From Methanosarcina horonobensis HB-1 = JCM 15518 (GTDB lineage: Archaea > Halobacteriota > Methanosarcinia > Methanosarcinales > Methanosarcinaceae), in assembly GCF_000970285.1 (NCBI RefSeq), contig NZ_CP009516.1:2273036-2337035 (forward strand): DNA of 64,000 bases. The letters run 5' to 3'. Below the pieces are notes generated by a model. The model was not told where the DNA came from. It ran no database searches and was given only the letters and a program-made list of their open reading frames with translations. The position numbers and the translations under genes were made by a program. Numbering within the stretch: position 1 is the first letter of the stretch; every line of letters begins with the position of its first letter. Shown piece after piece: positions 19,072 to 27,963 of the stretch.

Positions 19072-19535
19072 GACAATTATAGCTGGGCGGTTACTCTGGA
19101 TTAAAATCCCTAATTTTTCGAATATGTTTTTTATGGCGGTGCCCCCTTATAAGTAGTATTTCCTTTTTCTGGAAAGTTATCAGCAGTTATTCAGGAAAAA
19201 ATCCACAGCCACGGCTGGTCAAAATAAATTTCTCCATGAAAAAAATCAGGTCAGACTACTTTCATAGGACCATATAAAAATGCTTGCAGGTACAGGCTCA
19301 AAAGGACTGAAGGCAACATTTTTTGGGGTATAGAGATTCAGCTGGAACCGAATTTCGGGGTCAGTTTTTCGCCAGCTCTTTCGGGTTTGCAGTACTATTT
19401 ATAATATATCCTTAATGCTTTTTGATGACTTACTTCTTAAGGAGCTGACTAAATTCCTGCAAGCATTTTTTCTACGTTTCTGTGTATTTTCTTTTAGACA
19501 TCCCTCCTATTTTTTACAGGCACTTCTCTCCAGGG

Positions 19536-20024
19536 TTATTCTCCTGCCTCCAGTCTGGAATCGATTATTCTCAGGAAATTTACTTCTGTTTTCAGGCAGG
19601 CTTCATACCTTTCAATATCCTGCTCGCCAAGAAAACCTATGACGGAAGCGTGGATCTCTTCTATTATTCCCAGAATGATTTGATAGTACCTTTCTCCTTT
19701 TTCAGTTAAGGATATCAGAACTTTTCGCCTGTCTTCCGGGTCTATTCTTCTTTTGACAATTTCCTTTTTTTCCAGGGAATCTACCATTCTTGAGAGGCTG
19801 CTTCTATCCAGGTTCATACACAGGCCAAGGTATGAAGGGATGACTTCCCCCACCGTGCCGATTATCATGATAACTGTAGGTTGTTGTTTGCTAAGATTTT
19901 CGAGTCCTTCCAGTTTGGCTCTGGAAATACGCTGAAAAATTTCTCTATCAATCAGTTTGTTGTAGAGCATCTCCCTTTCCAGAAGCAACAGGTAGCTTTC
20001 TCTTGTTTTTTCTTTATCGTACAT
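19536..20024 (-). CDS. MarR family transcriptional regulator (paralogue)
   Basis: A 162-residue MarR protein similar to that at 2888-3364: QPTVIMIIGTVGEVIPSYLG, then LDRSSLSRMVDSLEKKEIV and the wing RIDPEDRRKVLISLTEKGE. It lies upstream of the second exporter on the same strand, with 464 bp between them. GAGG precedes the ATG. Two 19-bp direct repeats lie in its promoter region. Probably a repressor of the exporter module; ligand unknown. Confidence 0.87.
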   Translation of the reverse strand: MYDKEKTRESYLLLLEREMLYNKLIDREIFQRISRAKLEGLENLSKQQPTVIMIIGTVGEVIPSYLGLCMNLDRSSLSRMVDSLEKKEIVKRRIDPEDRRKVLISLTEKGERYYQIILGIIEEIHASVIGFLGEQDIERYEACLKTEVNFLRIIDSRLEAGE

Positions 20025-20170
20025 ATTTCCTCAGGAACGCCATATCTGTAACTGCAGGGCGCAAAGGTACTGTTTTGAGCCCTGAACCTTAAGCTGGATT
20101 CAGCTCTGGTCTTTAAGCGTCTGGGAGTTTACATGAAGTTCATTTAATGAAAACTTACTGTTTGACAGCA

Positions 20171-20208
20171 ATAAACGATGCAATTATCAATAAACGATGC
20201 AATTATCA
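20171..20208. repeat. Two 19-bp direct repeats upstream of MarR gene
   Basis: ATAAACGATGCAATTATCA occurs twice without a gap (20171-20189, 20190-20208), about 150 bp upstream of the minus-strand MarR start and next to an AT-rich promoter-like tract (20215-20260). This is a candidate operator for the MarR protein; binding is inferred. Confidence 0.6.
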
Positions 20209-20904
20209 ATAATTAACAATTACAACAAATAACAATATAATATTTAAAGTTATCTAATTTTTATAATAGTTTATAAAGCAGTCTGGAAATATGACAAAAC
20301 AGTCCTCAGACGGCAATTTATTAATTACAGAACGGTATCCTGAACTTAAACAAATAAAAATATTCAGATCCAATTCCGGAATATGCAGTTCATCAGTTTT
20401 TAAAATTTATCGTTATCTACAAGATCTAAAAGCAAATTTTAGAGATAGTAGTAAGGCTGCGCAAGACAAGCAGATATGAGCAAAATATCACCCAAAAACA
20501 CTCGAAAGCAAAATACAGCATTTTCAGATACAGGCTCTGAATTTTCCTTTTGCCTGAAAACTGGCAGATTTACTTTATTAGAGAATTACAGTATTTTAAC
20601 AGTCGGTATATGTATAAAGAATCCGATGGTGAAGGCTTGTCCTAATATGGAGGACTCAACTGTGAGATTGAAGGATATATCTGCTAGAGAATGTCTATAT
20701 TTAACTTCTAATTGTTAAAAAGGGTACTTCAATACAATTTACAAGGTCATGGCCTTTTAAAAAATAAAGTAAAGCTTTATAAAGCTTTAAATTTACTTTC
20801 TGATTTTTATTTTATATTTAAAAAATAAGTATCTTTATATTTTCATTTTCCCAGTGAGCCTTGAACTTTTGTTCTAAGATTAAAAATAAAATAGGAGGAA
20901 AAAA
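20209..20904. other. AT-rich region without a supported gene
   Basis: Two short overlapping open frames (20291-20479 and 20476-20718) lack ribosome sites and recognisable composition and are not called. The right part should contain the promoter of the Cys-rich gene; a TATA-like TTTATATT is near 20810-20820 and AGGAGG is at 20893-20898. Confidence 0.5.
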
Positions 20905-21687
20905 ATGAATTTCAATAAGAAGTCTATTTTTAAAGTTATGGCGTCTGTCTCTACCGTATTGATGCTGTTGGCTTTACTTCCTGCAGGAGTCTCTGCAGCA
21001 GCATGTAATCAGACAGATAGTAACCAGGCAGCATGTGTCCAGACAGCCGATGAACAGGCAACATGTAATGTAACATGTAATGGAGACTGTAGCCAGACAA
21101 ACTGTGATGGAACCTCCTGTAACGAAACTTCGTGTGATGTCACTTCCTGCGATGGAATCATGTGTGATGAAACTTCATGTGGCGAGACATGCTGCAATGA
21201 CGAAACATGCTGTAATAGAACTGCATGCGATGCGGGCTGTGACCAGGAAAATCGTAACGACGACTGTAACAGCACCTGCTGTAACGGAACTTCCTCTGAA
21301 GGAACTTCCTCTGAAGAAAACTGCTGCAATGGCATATGCGGGGAAACTTGCTGTGTAGGAACCTGCGGTGAAGCAAACTGTGACAGTGAGTGTGATCAGG
21401 CAACCTGTGATGACTGCTGTGAAGGAGATTGCGGTGATGGAACCTGCTGTAAAGAGTCCTGCACCCAATCCGGCTGTGAAGGTGACTGTGAACAGATAAG
21501 CTGCAATGGGACCGAGTGCAATAATGCCTGCGGACGTATTGCCTTTGATGGTAACAGTGGTACAGGATACCTTGAGAATGGAATATGCGACCTGTCTGGA
21601 CCCGAAGGCAACTATGGCTTTGACTGCACACAGACAGAGAGCCTTGAGGGAGCCTGCCCTGTACAGGCTGCATCAGCCTGCAACTGA
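20905..21687 (+). CDS. Secreted cysteine-rich repetitive protein
   Basis: A 260-residue protein with a Sec signal peptide (basic start, hydrophobic core, cut near GVSAA at about residue 31). The mature part contains 44 cysteines in about 228 residues, mostly spaced three residues apart in degenerate units such as CNET-SCDVT-SCDG, with several CC pairs and many N-x-S/T sequons (NQT, NVT, NET, NRT, NST, NGT). Few hydrophobic or basic residues are present. The layout suggests an extracellular, disulfide-cross-linked or metal-binding, perhaps glycosylated, surface protein. AGGAGG lies 7 bases before ATG. No family was recognised; it stands alone between two transcription units. Confidence 0.8.
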   Translation: MNFNKKSIFKVMASVSTVLMLLALLPAGVSAAACNQTDSNQAACVQTADEQATCNVTCNGDCSQTNCDGTSCNETSCDVTSCDGIMCDETSCGETCCNDETCCNRTACDAGCDQENRNDDCNSTCCNGTSSEGTSSEENCCNGICGETCCVGTCGEANCDSECDQATCDDCCEGDCGDGTCCKESCTQSGCEGDCEQISCNGTECNNACGRIAFDGNSGTGYLENGICDLSGPEGNYGFDCTQTESLEGACPVQAASACN

Positions 21688-22299
21688 AAGCCTTGAAATG
21701 ACCTTTTCAGGCTTAAGTAAAAGATAAATTCGGGATTTCGAAAGCCTCTAAATTCAGCTATCTTAAATAAATGAATATTAACAATCAGTTGAAAGAGGTC
21801 GTTGAAATTCTCTTTAATTTCTTTTTTTGCATATGCGAAATGAGACTTTGCATATAACAGGGTATTTGATGATTTTTTTACTGATTTTCAATCAGGTGAG
21901 ACAAAAGTTCCCTATATTGTGGGCAGAACCGTCAAAAAGACAAATAATCGACAAATTTCGAGTCCTTTCTACCTCTTACTGCATCTACCAAACAGCCTGA
22001 TATGGTCTTTTTTCTGCAAATGGAGTAGCATTATTGAAATTACTGATATACATCTTACTGATAATATATTTCTATATAAACTAATTTTTAACAGACCTAA
22101 ATTCGTTTTACTCACAAAAACCAAATTTTTCCCCGAGAAAAAAGTGAGGCAGTTTATCTAATTTCAGGGTGATTAAGAAATTGAGCAAGATGTCAGTCTA
22201 TCTTTCCAATAAGAGATTGTTCGTTTTACTGCAGTGAAATAAACAATCTCTCTAAATTTATTAGAACTTTTCATTAAATACAGGTCTTATCCAATCAAT
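21688..22299. other. Intergenic region with a dispersed-repeat copy
   Basis: No convincing gene. It contains one copy of the roughly 70-bp dispersed repeat (22127-22195). The 80-codon frame at 21919-22161 ends inside that repeat and has no ribosome site. Confidence 0.5.
22127..22195 (+). repeat. Dispersed ~70-bp repeat, copy 1
   Basis: The stretch with AGGCAGTTTATCTAATTTCA at its core is nearly the same as 41033-41102. Copy 2 sits between an IS5-like relic and a MerR gene and covers its start codon. Probably debris from an insertion sequence end and its flank. Confidence 0.7.
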
Positions 22300-22917
22300 T
22301 TATACCGCTGTGATAATTTCATCTACTACAGATCTGTCTCCCTGAAGCTCATTTTCAGCATCTGGATCGAATAGCATAGTGAAATTGACATAGGCAACTT
22401 CTCCAGGAGATAATTTATTATTTCCATTAATTTTAACTTGACCAGCTTGATTAAGATCATCAAGATCAATGTAATCATTTTCGTTATAGTCAGTGTAAAG
22501 ATTGACGATGCTTACATCATTATATCTCATTTTAGTTATTTGAATCCACTTACTGATATTAGTTTTTCCTCTGTTAGTTCCGGCTTCGTTGGTTATTCCA
22601 AGTAGAATTTCAGCTTCTCGCTCAGCATCTGTATCATCACTAATCTCTATATCAGTAACATCAATTTCCAAATAGACATCATTTGCTTCGATAGACTTTG
22701 GGTCATTATAAATATATATTGATTCTTTTTTGGAAAGGCCTGGAGGAACGTTATCAAAGTGAAAAGTATGACTTATATTAATGTCCAGAGCTTTTATGGT
22801 AAATGTGTTATTTTCACATACCTCTGTATCACTAAAATATGCTTTTGTTCCGACACTGGCTAAAATTATAGCTATACTAATGACAAATAAGCTCAAAATT
22901 ACTTTTTTGCTTTTCAT
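22300..22917 (-). CDS. TasA/camelysin-like exported protein with SipW-type signal
   Basis: About 205 residues. The N-terminus is a SipW-dependent signal peptide: KKVILSLFVISIAIILASVGTKA then YFSDTE, the hallmark of TasA, camelysin and archaeal bundling-pilus-like subunits. The rest is a beta-rich domain with a conserved-type ENNTF(T)IKALDINI strand. An acidic insert near DYNENDYIDLDDLN could bind Ca2+. ATG at 22917 is chosen because it follows a GAGTGAT site; a GTG seven codons earlier is possible. It lies with two related genes and two signal peptidases. Likely a cell-surface fibre or matrix subunit. Confidence 0.78.
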   Translation of the reverse strand: MKSKKVILSLFVISIAIILASVGTKAYFSDTEVCENNTFTIKALDINISHTFHFDNVPPGLSKKESIYIYNDPKSIEANDVYLEIDVTDIEISDDTDAEREAEILLGITNEAGTNRGKTNISKWIQITKMRYNDVSIVNLYTDYNENDYIDLDDLNQAGQVKINGNNKLSPGEVAYVNFTMLFDPDAENELQGDRSVVDEIITAV

Positions 22918-22979
22918 CTTAATATCACTCTTACGCACATACTATAACTTATTTGGTGGTTATTTGTATGTTTTATTTT

Positions 22980-24056
22980 TCACCTGGCATTTTCCACTGA
23001 AGATGTGTCGTAAAAAATATACAATACATTATCATGAATTATGAAATAAGCACAAGATTCGATATCCCTGATCACGCGTTCACTCATATCAACAGCAGCA
23101 TCTATAAGGTCCTGAAGTGAAGAAATCTCAACCTGTCTAAGAGAACTCCAGTTATCTGGAATTTTACCCTTGCTAATAAATTCTTTAAAAGAAGAATATG
23201 TCTCTTCTTTTTCTAATTTTTTGATATATTCAGGATCAATTTTATTCATTTTTGTGCATGGGAGAAGTATCCCTACTAGAATTATGCTAAGCAGAAATAA
23301 GGAAAGAGGCAGTTTAATTACCGATACTGAAGGCTCCTTTTTAATTCTTAATTTCTCATATGTATCAACGTTTTCACTAAATTCCAGTTGATCAGGTATC
23401 TTATAATATGCAGAACTGATTATTAGGGGTAAAGCAAAAGCTGTTGTATTGCTAATTTTTTCTCCATTTATTTCTCCCTCATAATTGACATGAGTAACAA
23501 TTTCTATCGTTGTATCCGATGAATATTTTAGCTGGTTCTGTATTTCTGTTACCTTTGACTGGATCTCCGATACATTAAGGGAAAACTCATGGATAAGTAC
23601 ATCTTTATTCTCAATGCCAGTATATTTTATTTCTTTCACAGGAAATTCCTTTTCCCATATAATTTTCTTACTCTCTCCAGAATTCTCCTTACTGGTTGCA
23701 ACAACCAAAGTTTCGCATTCTACACTAAGAATCGCGGAATCTGTAGCATTCAGGTTATATGCAAATGAAACATCAAGAGTAGGAGACGCAGCAAAAAAAT
23801 ACATTGGTTTTCCCATTTCAAGTCGGGTTCCTTTGGAATAAAGAGGATTTTTTTCTGTTACAGGGGCTGTGTACGTATATTTTCCGTGTTGCGTATAAGA
23901 AGAAACTAACTCTTCTCGTTCTTCGTATAAATCTTTTGTATATGTTTCATAAGCCCAAGAGCTGAAAAATATTATCCCCATCCCTAATACAACAATAAAC
24001 ATTCTAGAGTTGTTTATTAATTTATTTTTCAGTTTAAGGAACAATATTCTCAGCAT
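22980..24056 (-). CDS. DUF5305 family membrane protein
   Basis: 358 residues: one N-terminal helix (about 18-35), a 220-residue outside domain with the sequence GKYTYTAPVTEKNPLYSKG typical of DUF5305, a second helix at about 255-275 and a cytosolic tail of 80 residues. It lies 63 bp upstream of the 22300 gene on the same strand. DUF5305 proteins are often found next to SipW-type signal peptidases and TasA-like subunits in archaea (from memory), so a role in assembly or anchoring of the exported proteins is likely but inferred. Confidence 0.75.
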   Translation of the reverse strand: MLRILFLKLKNKLINNSRMFIVVLGMGIIFFSSWAYETYTKDLYEEREELVSSYTQHGKYTYTAPVTEKNPLYSKGTRLEMGKPMYFFAASPTLDVSFAYNLNATDSAILSVECETLVVATSKENSGESKKIIWEKEFPVKEIKYTGIENKDVLIHEFSLNVSEIQSKVTEIQNQLKYSSDTTIEIVTHVNYEGEINGEKISNTTAFALPLIISSAYYKIPDQLEFSENVDTYEKLRIKKEPSVSVIKLPLSLFLLSIILVGILLPCTKMNKIDPEYIKKLEKEETYSSFKEFISKGKIPDNWSSLRQVEISSLQDLIDAAVDMSERVIRDIESCAYFIIHDNVLYIFYDTSSVENAR

Positions 24057-24388
24057 ATTATCTCTCGCAATAAGTGTACCAATTTATTACTTACTTATGA
24101 ACTCAAACATATTTAAATTTTTCATATTGTCCAGCGTGTTATTTTTATTCCCCTGCTTTTATTCATTATCATTCTAACAATACATCCTTATCAGGATAAA
24201 ATCTTATTTTTTTAACAAAGATTCATGCATTTGTAACTTCGAAAAATCTTCCATTAAGAATTGTTATTAGTCTTGGAGCATAATATGATATTTATAAATT
24301 TAAAGGACTATTGAAGCAAAAGGTTAGGACTAAACACAGGCTAATGTTAGACAGAAGAGATAATGGCAGATTCAATTTATAATAAAGT

Positions 24389-24638
24389 GCAGTTACTCTG
24401 ATACCTGCGTAGAAGAATCAAATCTTCTATTCTCGAAAATAAGAGAAACAGAAAGAAGAAATCTGAAGGAGATCTAAAAATTTAGTAAAGAGTCGTATGC
24501 GAAAATATCAGTAGAAAGGTTCTTTTCAAAAATAAAAAAATGGGATTCCGAAGAGTTGTCATAAAGTATAAAAGATCGGATAGAATATTCAGGATGTTAG
24601 TAGTAATAGCAACATTCTTTATTTGGAAAAGAGTATAG
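24389..24638 (+). pseudogene. Decayed DDE transposase C-terminus
   Basis: Read across two or three frames, this stretch gives AVTLIPA*KNQIFYSR, then KESYAKISVERFFSKIKK, then MGFRRVVIKYKRSDRIFR and MLVVIATFFIWKRV. This is the end of an IS4/IS5-like DDE transposase, with the catalytic Glu in SVERFFSKIK. In-frame stops and at least two frameshifts show it is a fossil. Confidence 0.6.
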
Positions 24639-24820
24639 GGGCAGTTTTGAAATGGGCACAATAACAATTTGATTTCTGTTTTTTATATAGTATCAAATAT
24701 AGTTCCGAATAAAACTGTCAGATTGATGATTATTGTATAGCATCGAATAAAAATAAACAGAATTTCATTCTAATGAACATCCAAACATCCTGATGAACGT
24801 TCTGATGAATATTTGCATGT

Positions 24821-25846
24821 CTATACTAAATTGAGCTTTCTTTTCCACAGAAAAAACAAGCGATTAAACCTTCCTCTTTTAACCTTTCTTCCGAGTTCTA
24901 TCTTTCTATACCACAAAGGAAATATAGATAATGTAAAAATCGAGGTATAAAACACAATCTCTGCAACCACAGGTAAATAGGGATTTATTTCTGCTAGCGA
25001 AATTACCCAGAATACAGGTAGGATATAAGGTGCTGAACTTATCTTTACACGCATGTTTTCGGGAGCATTAACTAGAATTTCACTATATGGGGGAATCACT
25101 GCGTACCAAGGTTCGATAGCAAACCTATTCTTGGAATCTTCCGGCAGAAGCACGCATACGGAAGGGAGAAAATATGAGCTTTCTACCGTGTTCTCCTTCT
25201 GAAGGACCGCAGGTCCGTTCTCTCCCAAATTACTCAAAATAGTTCCTGTAAAAATAAACCCGCTTACCAGAACGACTGTTGCCAGCCGCTTTCCCCGGAT
25301 AGTAAATGAAATACGTCTTGAGATCTTTTCCTTCTTATTTTCAGCTTTACGAGCACTAATAGGGTTGGAATATCTAATTATTGTCTTGATTTCGTCCAGA
25401 ACTATGACAGTTGCCGGAATTATTACCGTGAAAAAGAAAAATATCTTGTTCTTAGAAGTTTCAGGAAGATACCCTGCAAATGGAATAACAAAGACAAGTT
25501 TTCCAACTACTTCCGATGCCGGAACTTTAAAAATATCTTCCTCCTCGTTTGCATCCCCTTTCGTCCTGAAGATCCGTTCCTCTCCTTCTTCTATACCGAT
25601 AATCCTATGTGTTACAAATGTATCTTTGCCTCCAGGATCTTGGAAAGCTATAATATCTCCGGCCATGAGTCCATCCGGAGTGACGGATTTCACAACTATT
25701 ATATCTCCGGGCAGCATCACCGGAGTCATACTTCCACTCAGTACGACCAGAGTCTTTTCCGATCCTAGCACAAATGGAATTAAGGCACTTGCCAGAAATA
25801 TGGCAACTAGAAAAATAATTGCTATCTGAATAACTCTTTTTTTCAT
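24821..25846 (-). CDS. Signal peptidase I, ER/SipW type, with C-terminal membrane extension
   Basis: 341 residues. The peptidase domain (about 1-155) has an N-terminal helix, the nucleophile Ser in VVLSGSMTPVMLPGD and the His of the ER-type Ser-His dyad in VTHRIIG, followed by the usual RTKGDAN box. After a helix at 135-155 there is an additional region with two or three helices and an outside loop (about 185-300) absent from ordinary archaeal signal peptidases. GGAG sites precede ATG. It probably processes the SipW-type signal peptides of the neighbouring exported proteins. Confidence 0.88.
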   Translation of the reverse strand: MKKRVIQIAIIFLVAIFLASALIPFVLGSEKTLVVLSGSMTPVMLPGDIIVVKSVTPDGLMAGDIIAFQDPGGKDTFVTHRIIGIEEGEERIFRTKGDANEEEDIFKVPASEVVGKLVFVIPFAGYLPETSKNKIFFFFTVIIPATVIVLDEIKTIIRYSNPISARKAENKKEKISRRISFTIRGKRLATVVLVSGFIFTGTILSNLGENGPAVLQKENTVESSYFLPSVCVLLPEDSKNRFAIEPWYAVIPPYSEILVNAPENMRVKISSAPYILPVFWVISLAEINPYLPVVAEIVFYTSIFTLSIFPLWYRKIELGRKVKRGRFNRLFFLWKRKLNLV

Positions 25847-25899
25847 AACTCCGTCTCCGATCGGAATTTATCTCCCTAGGCTTCCGAAATATCCTAACA

Positions 25900-26571
25900 T
25901 TATTCTGGATCCGTTACAAAACTCTTTACAGATTCGTCTTCCATAGTTATGTTAATAGTAAACGGAGCAATTTCCGAAACATCACCATCAAAATAGATTT
26001 TTACCTTTGCAATAGAATTTGCTTCAAGCAAATGGTCTGACCCGTCAATTATTTCTCCAGACGAATTGTTGCCGCTGAAGAATTCCCTTCCTTCTATCGT
26101 TATCTCTGTTATACGACTGGTATTCCCTTGAGGGACATTCCACCATGCCTGAGTTTTGTCAATAGTTACACCCCAAGTTCCACTGATATTGAAAGTAATC
26201 CCATTAAATTTTTCGTTGTTTTCTGTGTTTTCTATAAGTTTGCTGTCGGATATTGTTAGAGAGTCAGCTTCATTGCCGGCTGGAACTACAGCAGTAGTTT
26301 CGGTTGAATTTTCGTCCGGAGCTTCAGTTGAATTTTCATCGGAAGTTTCGTCAGGAGTTTCGGAAGGAACTTTATTATCGGGGAGTGCTTGGCTGCTGCC
26401 GGTAGAGGCAGCTCCGCTCTCCCATACACCTGCAGTAAGTGTATTTCCGGTACTTTGCTCCATATCGGAAAAATATGCGAATGTACCGATAGTACTTGTC
26501 CATATACCGTTCAGTGATAAAAATGAAGCAAACAGCAAGCAAAAAAGTATTAATTTATTTGTAATTTTCAT
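25900..26571 (-). CDS. Exported protein with SipW-type signal peptide (TasA-like)
   Basis: 223 residues. The signal peptide ends GTFAYFSDMEQSTGNTLTAG, the SipW/TasA hallmark. Next comes a Thr/Glu/Asp-rich linker with repeated PDE(T/N)S-type units (about 70-95), then a beta-rich domain. It overlaps the end of the upstream signal peptidase gene (26555-27055) by 17 bp, so the two are co-translated, and it starts after GGGAGAAATAAGG. Probably a surface-exposed fibre-type protein and direct substrate of that peptidase. Confidence 0.78.
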   Translation of the reverse strand: MKITNKLILFCLLFASFLSLNGIWTSTIGTFAYFSDMEQSTGNTLTAGVWESGAASTGSSQALPDNKVPSETPDETSDENSTEAPDENSTETTAVVPAGNEADSLTISDSKLIENTENNEKFNGITFNISGTWGVTIDKTQAWWNVPQGNTSRITEITIEGREFFSGNNSSGEIIDGSDHLLEANSIAKVKIYFDGDVSEIAPFTINITMEDESVKSFVTDPE

Positions 26572-27055
26572 CCTTATTTCTCCCGTTATCCATTAAATTC
26601 TTTACTTCTTGAATTATCAGGATAAGAGCTGGCACAATAACAAGTATGAGAAATCCCGTTAAGGTATTAGCAAAATGTATAAGAGCACCCAGATAAGGAA
26701 TTTTAAAACGCATAACTCCGATTACATCTTCAGGTACCACCACATAGTTGTCCGCATACGCGCATCCGTCTCCTTTTGTTCTATAACCTTCAGGTGCAAA
26801 TCCTATTACTCTGTGCGTGATTATGAATGGTAAGGGATTATCCTCAAATTGATAATAGTAAGATATGATGGTCCCTAATTCAATGGAAGTCTCCCTGGAA
26901 TCTATCACAATGATATCATTCGAGGTTATTGTGGGCTCCATACTGGTGCCCGTTACAGTCATAAAACGAAACGGGCCCGTTGGAATCATGGTACATATGA
27001 TAGGGGCTATTAAGATAATCAGGAGTATTACAGTAAATGCATCTTTTCTGTTCAT
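26555..27055 (-). CDS. Signal peptidase I, short ER/SipW type
   Basis: 166 residues, the compact form of the family. N-terminal helix (8-25), nucleophile Ser in VTGTSMEPTITSND, general-base His in ITHRVIG, then RTKGDGC, and a C-terminal helix at about 130-152. It overlaps the next gene, a SipW-type substrate. It differs clearly from the 341-residue peptidase, so the cluster has two dedicated processing enzymes. No good ribosome site is visible. Confidence 0.87.
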   Translation of the reverse strand: MNRKDAFTVILLIILIAPIICTMIPTGPFRFMTVTGTSMEPTITSNDIIVIDSRETSIELGTIISYYYQFEDNPLPFIITHRVIGFAPEGYRTKGDGCAYADNYVVVPEDVIGVMRFKIPYLGALIHFANTLTGFLILVIVPALILIIQEVKNLMDNGRNKDENYK

Positions 27056-27297
27056 ATGTATTGAGAGATTTTGTTCAGATAGTATGAATGCTTCAATTAG
27101 CGATCTGAATCGCCTAATTTGCCTTAGATTGCAGCAATTTGCAGAACTCCGTTTTCACTTATTATTGCATATCTGGGCACACCTTTGATAGGACAGATTC
27201 TCTAAACACAATTAATACATCATGATTCAACAATATCAAATTTACTATACAGTATTCGAAATTTAAATAGTGGGGATTAGCCCACTATTTGTTAGCA

Positions 27298-27963
27298 TTA
27301 TGGTGTGTCTACATCAGCCTGTTCAAGAATGAATGCGACATCAAAGCTAACGCTGTCTCCCTGAATTGTGTTGTCAACTTCCTCTCCAAGTGGAATTCTC
27401 CACTTGAAAATGACGTCGTAGTCATCAGTAGGGCCCATCGATTCTATGGCCTTATCGAAGTGATCTGAGGCATACGAATTTATTGTAGCGAAATAAGTAT
27501 TTTCAACTGGAGTTTCGGGAGCTGGGACGACAGTTCCAGTCCCGTCAGATGTCAGTATAATGTCACCTTCAGTAAGTGTTCCCGAGGAGCTATCTACGTC
27601 AATAAATACTAGCATCTCTGCTACTCCTCCGAGTTCTCCTACACCTGTACCACCAATATTATCTGACTCATACTGAGTAGTTCCTTCACTTTCCGTATTC
27701 GCAATTGCAGAGAACGTAACGTCCAGTTCTCCAATGAGAGATCCAACATTTTGGATTGTCTGAGTTTCAGTGCCAAAATCCCCAGGTTGTTTGTTGTTGA
27801 GCGTAAACGGAGCATTAGTTAAAGTAAGGTCAAGCGTTCCTGCAGTAAGAGTATTATCTTCACTTATTTCTGTATCCTGGAAGTATGCCCATGTTGCGGA
27901 TCCTGCCATAACACCGACCATGCCAATGATGAGCACACTTAAAAGTATTTTCTTGTTGAACAT
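27298..27963 (-). CDS. TasA/camelysin-like exported protein with SipW-type signal
   Basis: About 221 residues when started at the ATG at 27963, which has GAGGT upstream; the frame is open for 45 more codons but these do not look like protein. The N-terminus FNKKILLSVLIIGMVGVMAG leads to ATWAYFQDTEISEDNTLTAG, the classical TasA/camelysin signal and first strand. The mature part resembles archaeal TasA-like beta-sandwich subunits (NAPFTLNNKQPGD, then IQNVGSLIGELDV). It ends in a strand, with no membrane anchor, so polymerisation or secretion is likely. Confidence 0.82.
   Translation of the reverse strand: MFNKKILLSVLIIGMVGVMAGSATWAYFQDTEISEDNTLTAGTLDLTLTNAPFTLNNKQPGDFGTETQTIQNVGSLIGELDVTFSAIANTESEGTTQYESDNIGGTGVGELGGVAEMLVFIDVDSSSGTLTEGDIILTSDGTGTVVPAPETPVENTYFATINSYASDHFDKAIESMGPTDDYDVIFKWRIPLGEEVDNTIQGDSVSFDVAFILEQADVDTP

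Noticed and set aside
20291-20718. Two small overlapping plus-strand frames
   Set aside because: No ribosome sites and no protein-like pattern; the ATGA overlap alone is not enough.
21009-21673. Long open frames on the minus strand and other frames across the Cys-rich gene
   Set aside because: They are caused by the TGT/TGC repeat composition; no ribosome sites, and the plus-strand frame has a clear signal peptide and AGGAGG.
21919-22161. 80-codon plus-strand frame
   Set aside because: Ends inside the dispersed repeat, no ribosome site, low-complexity composition.
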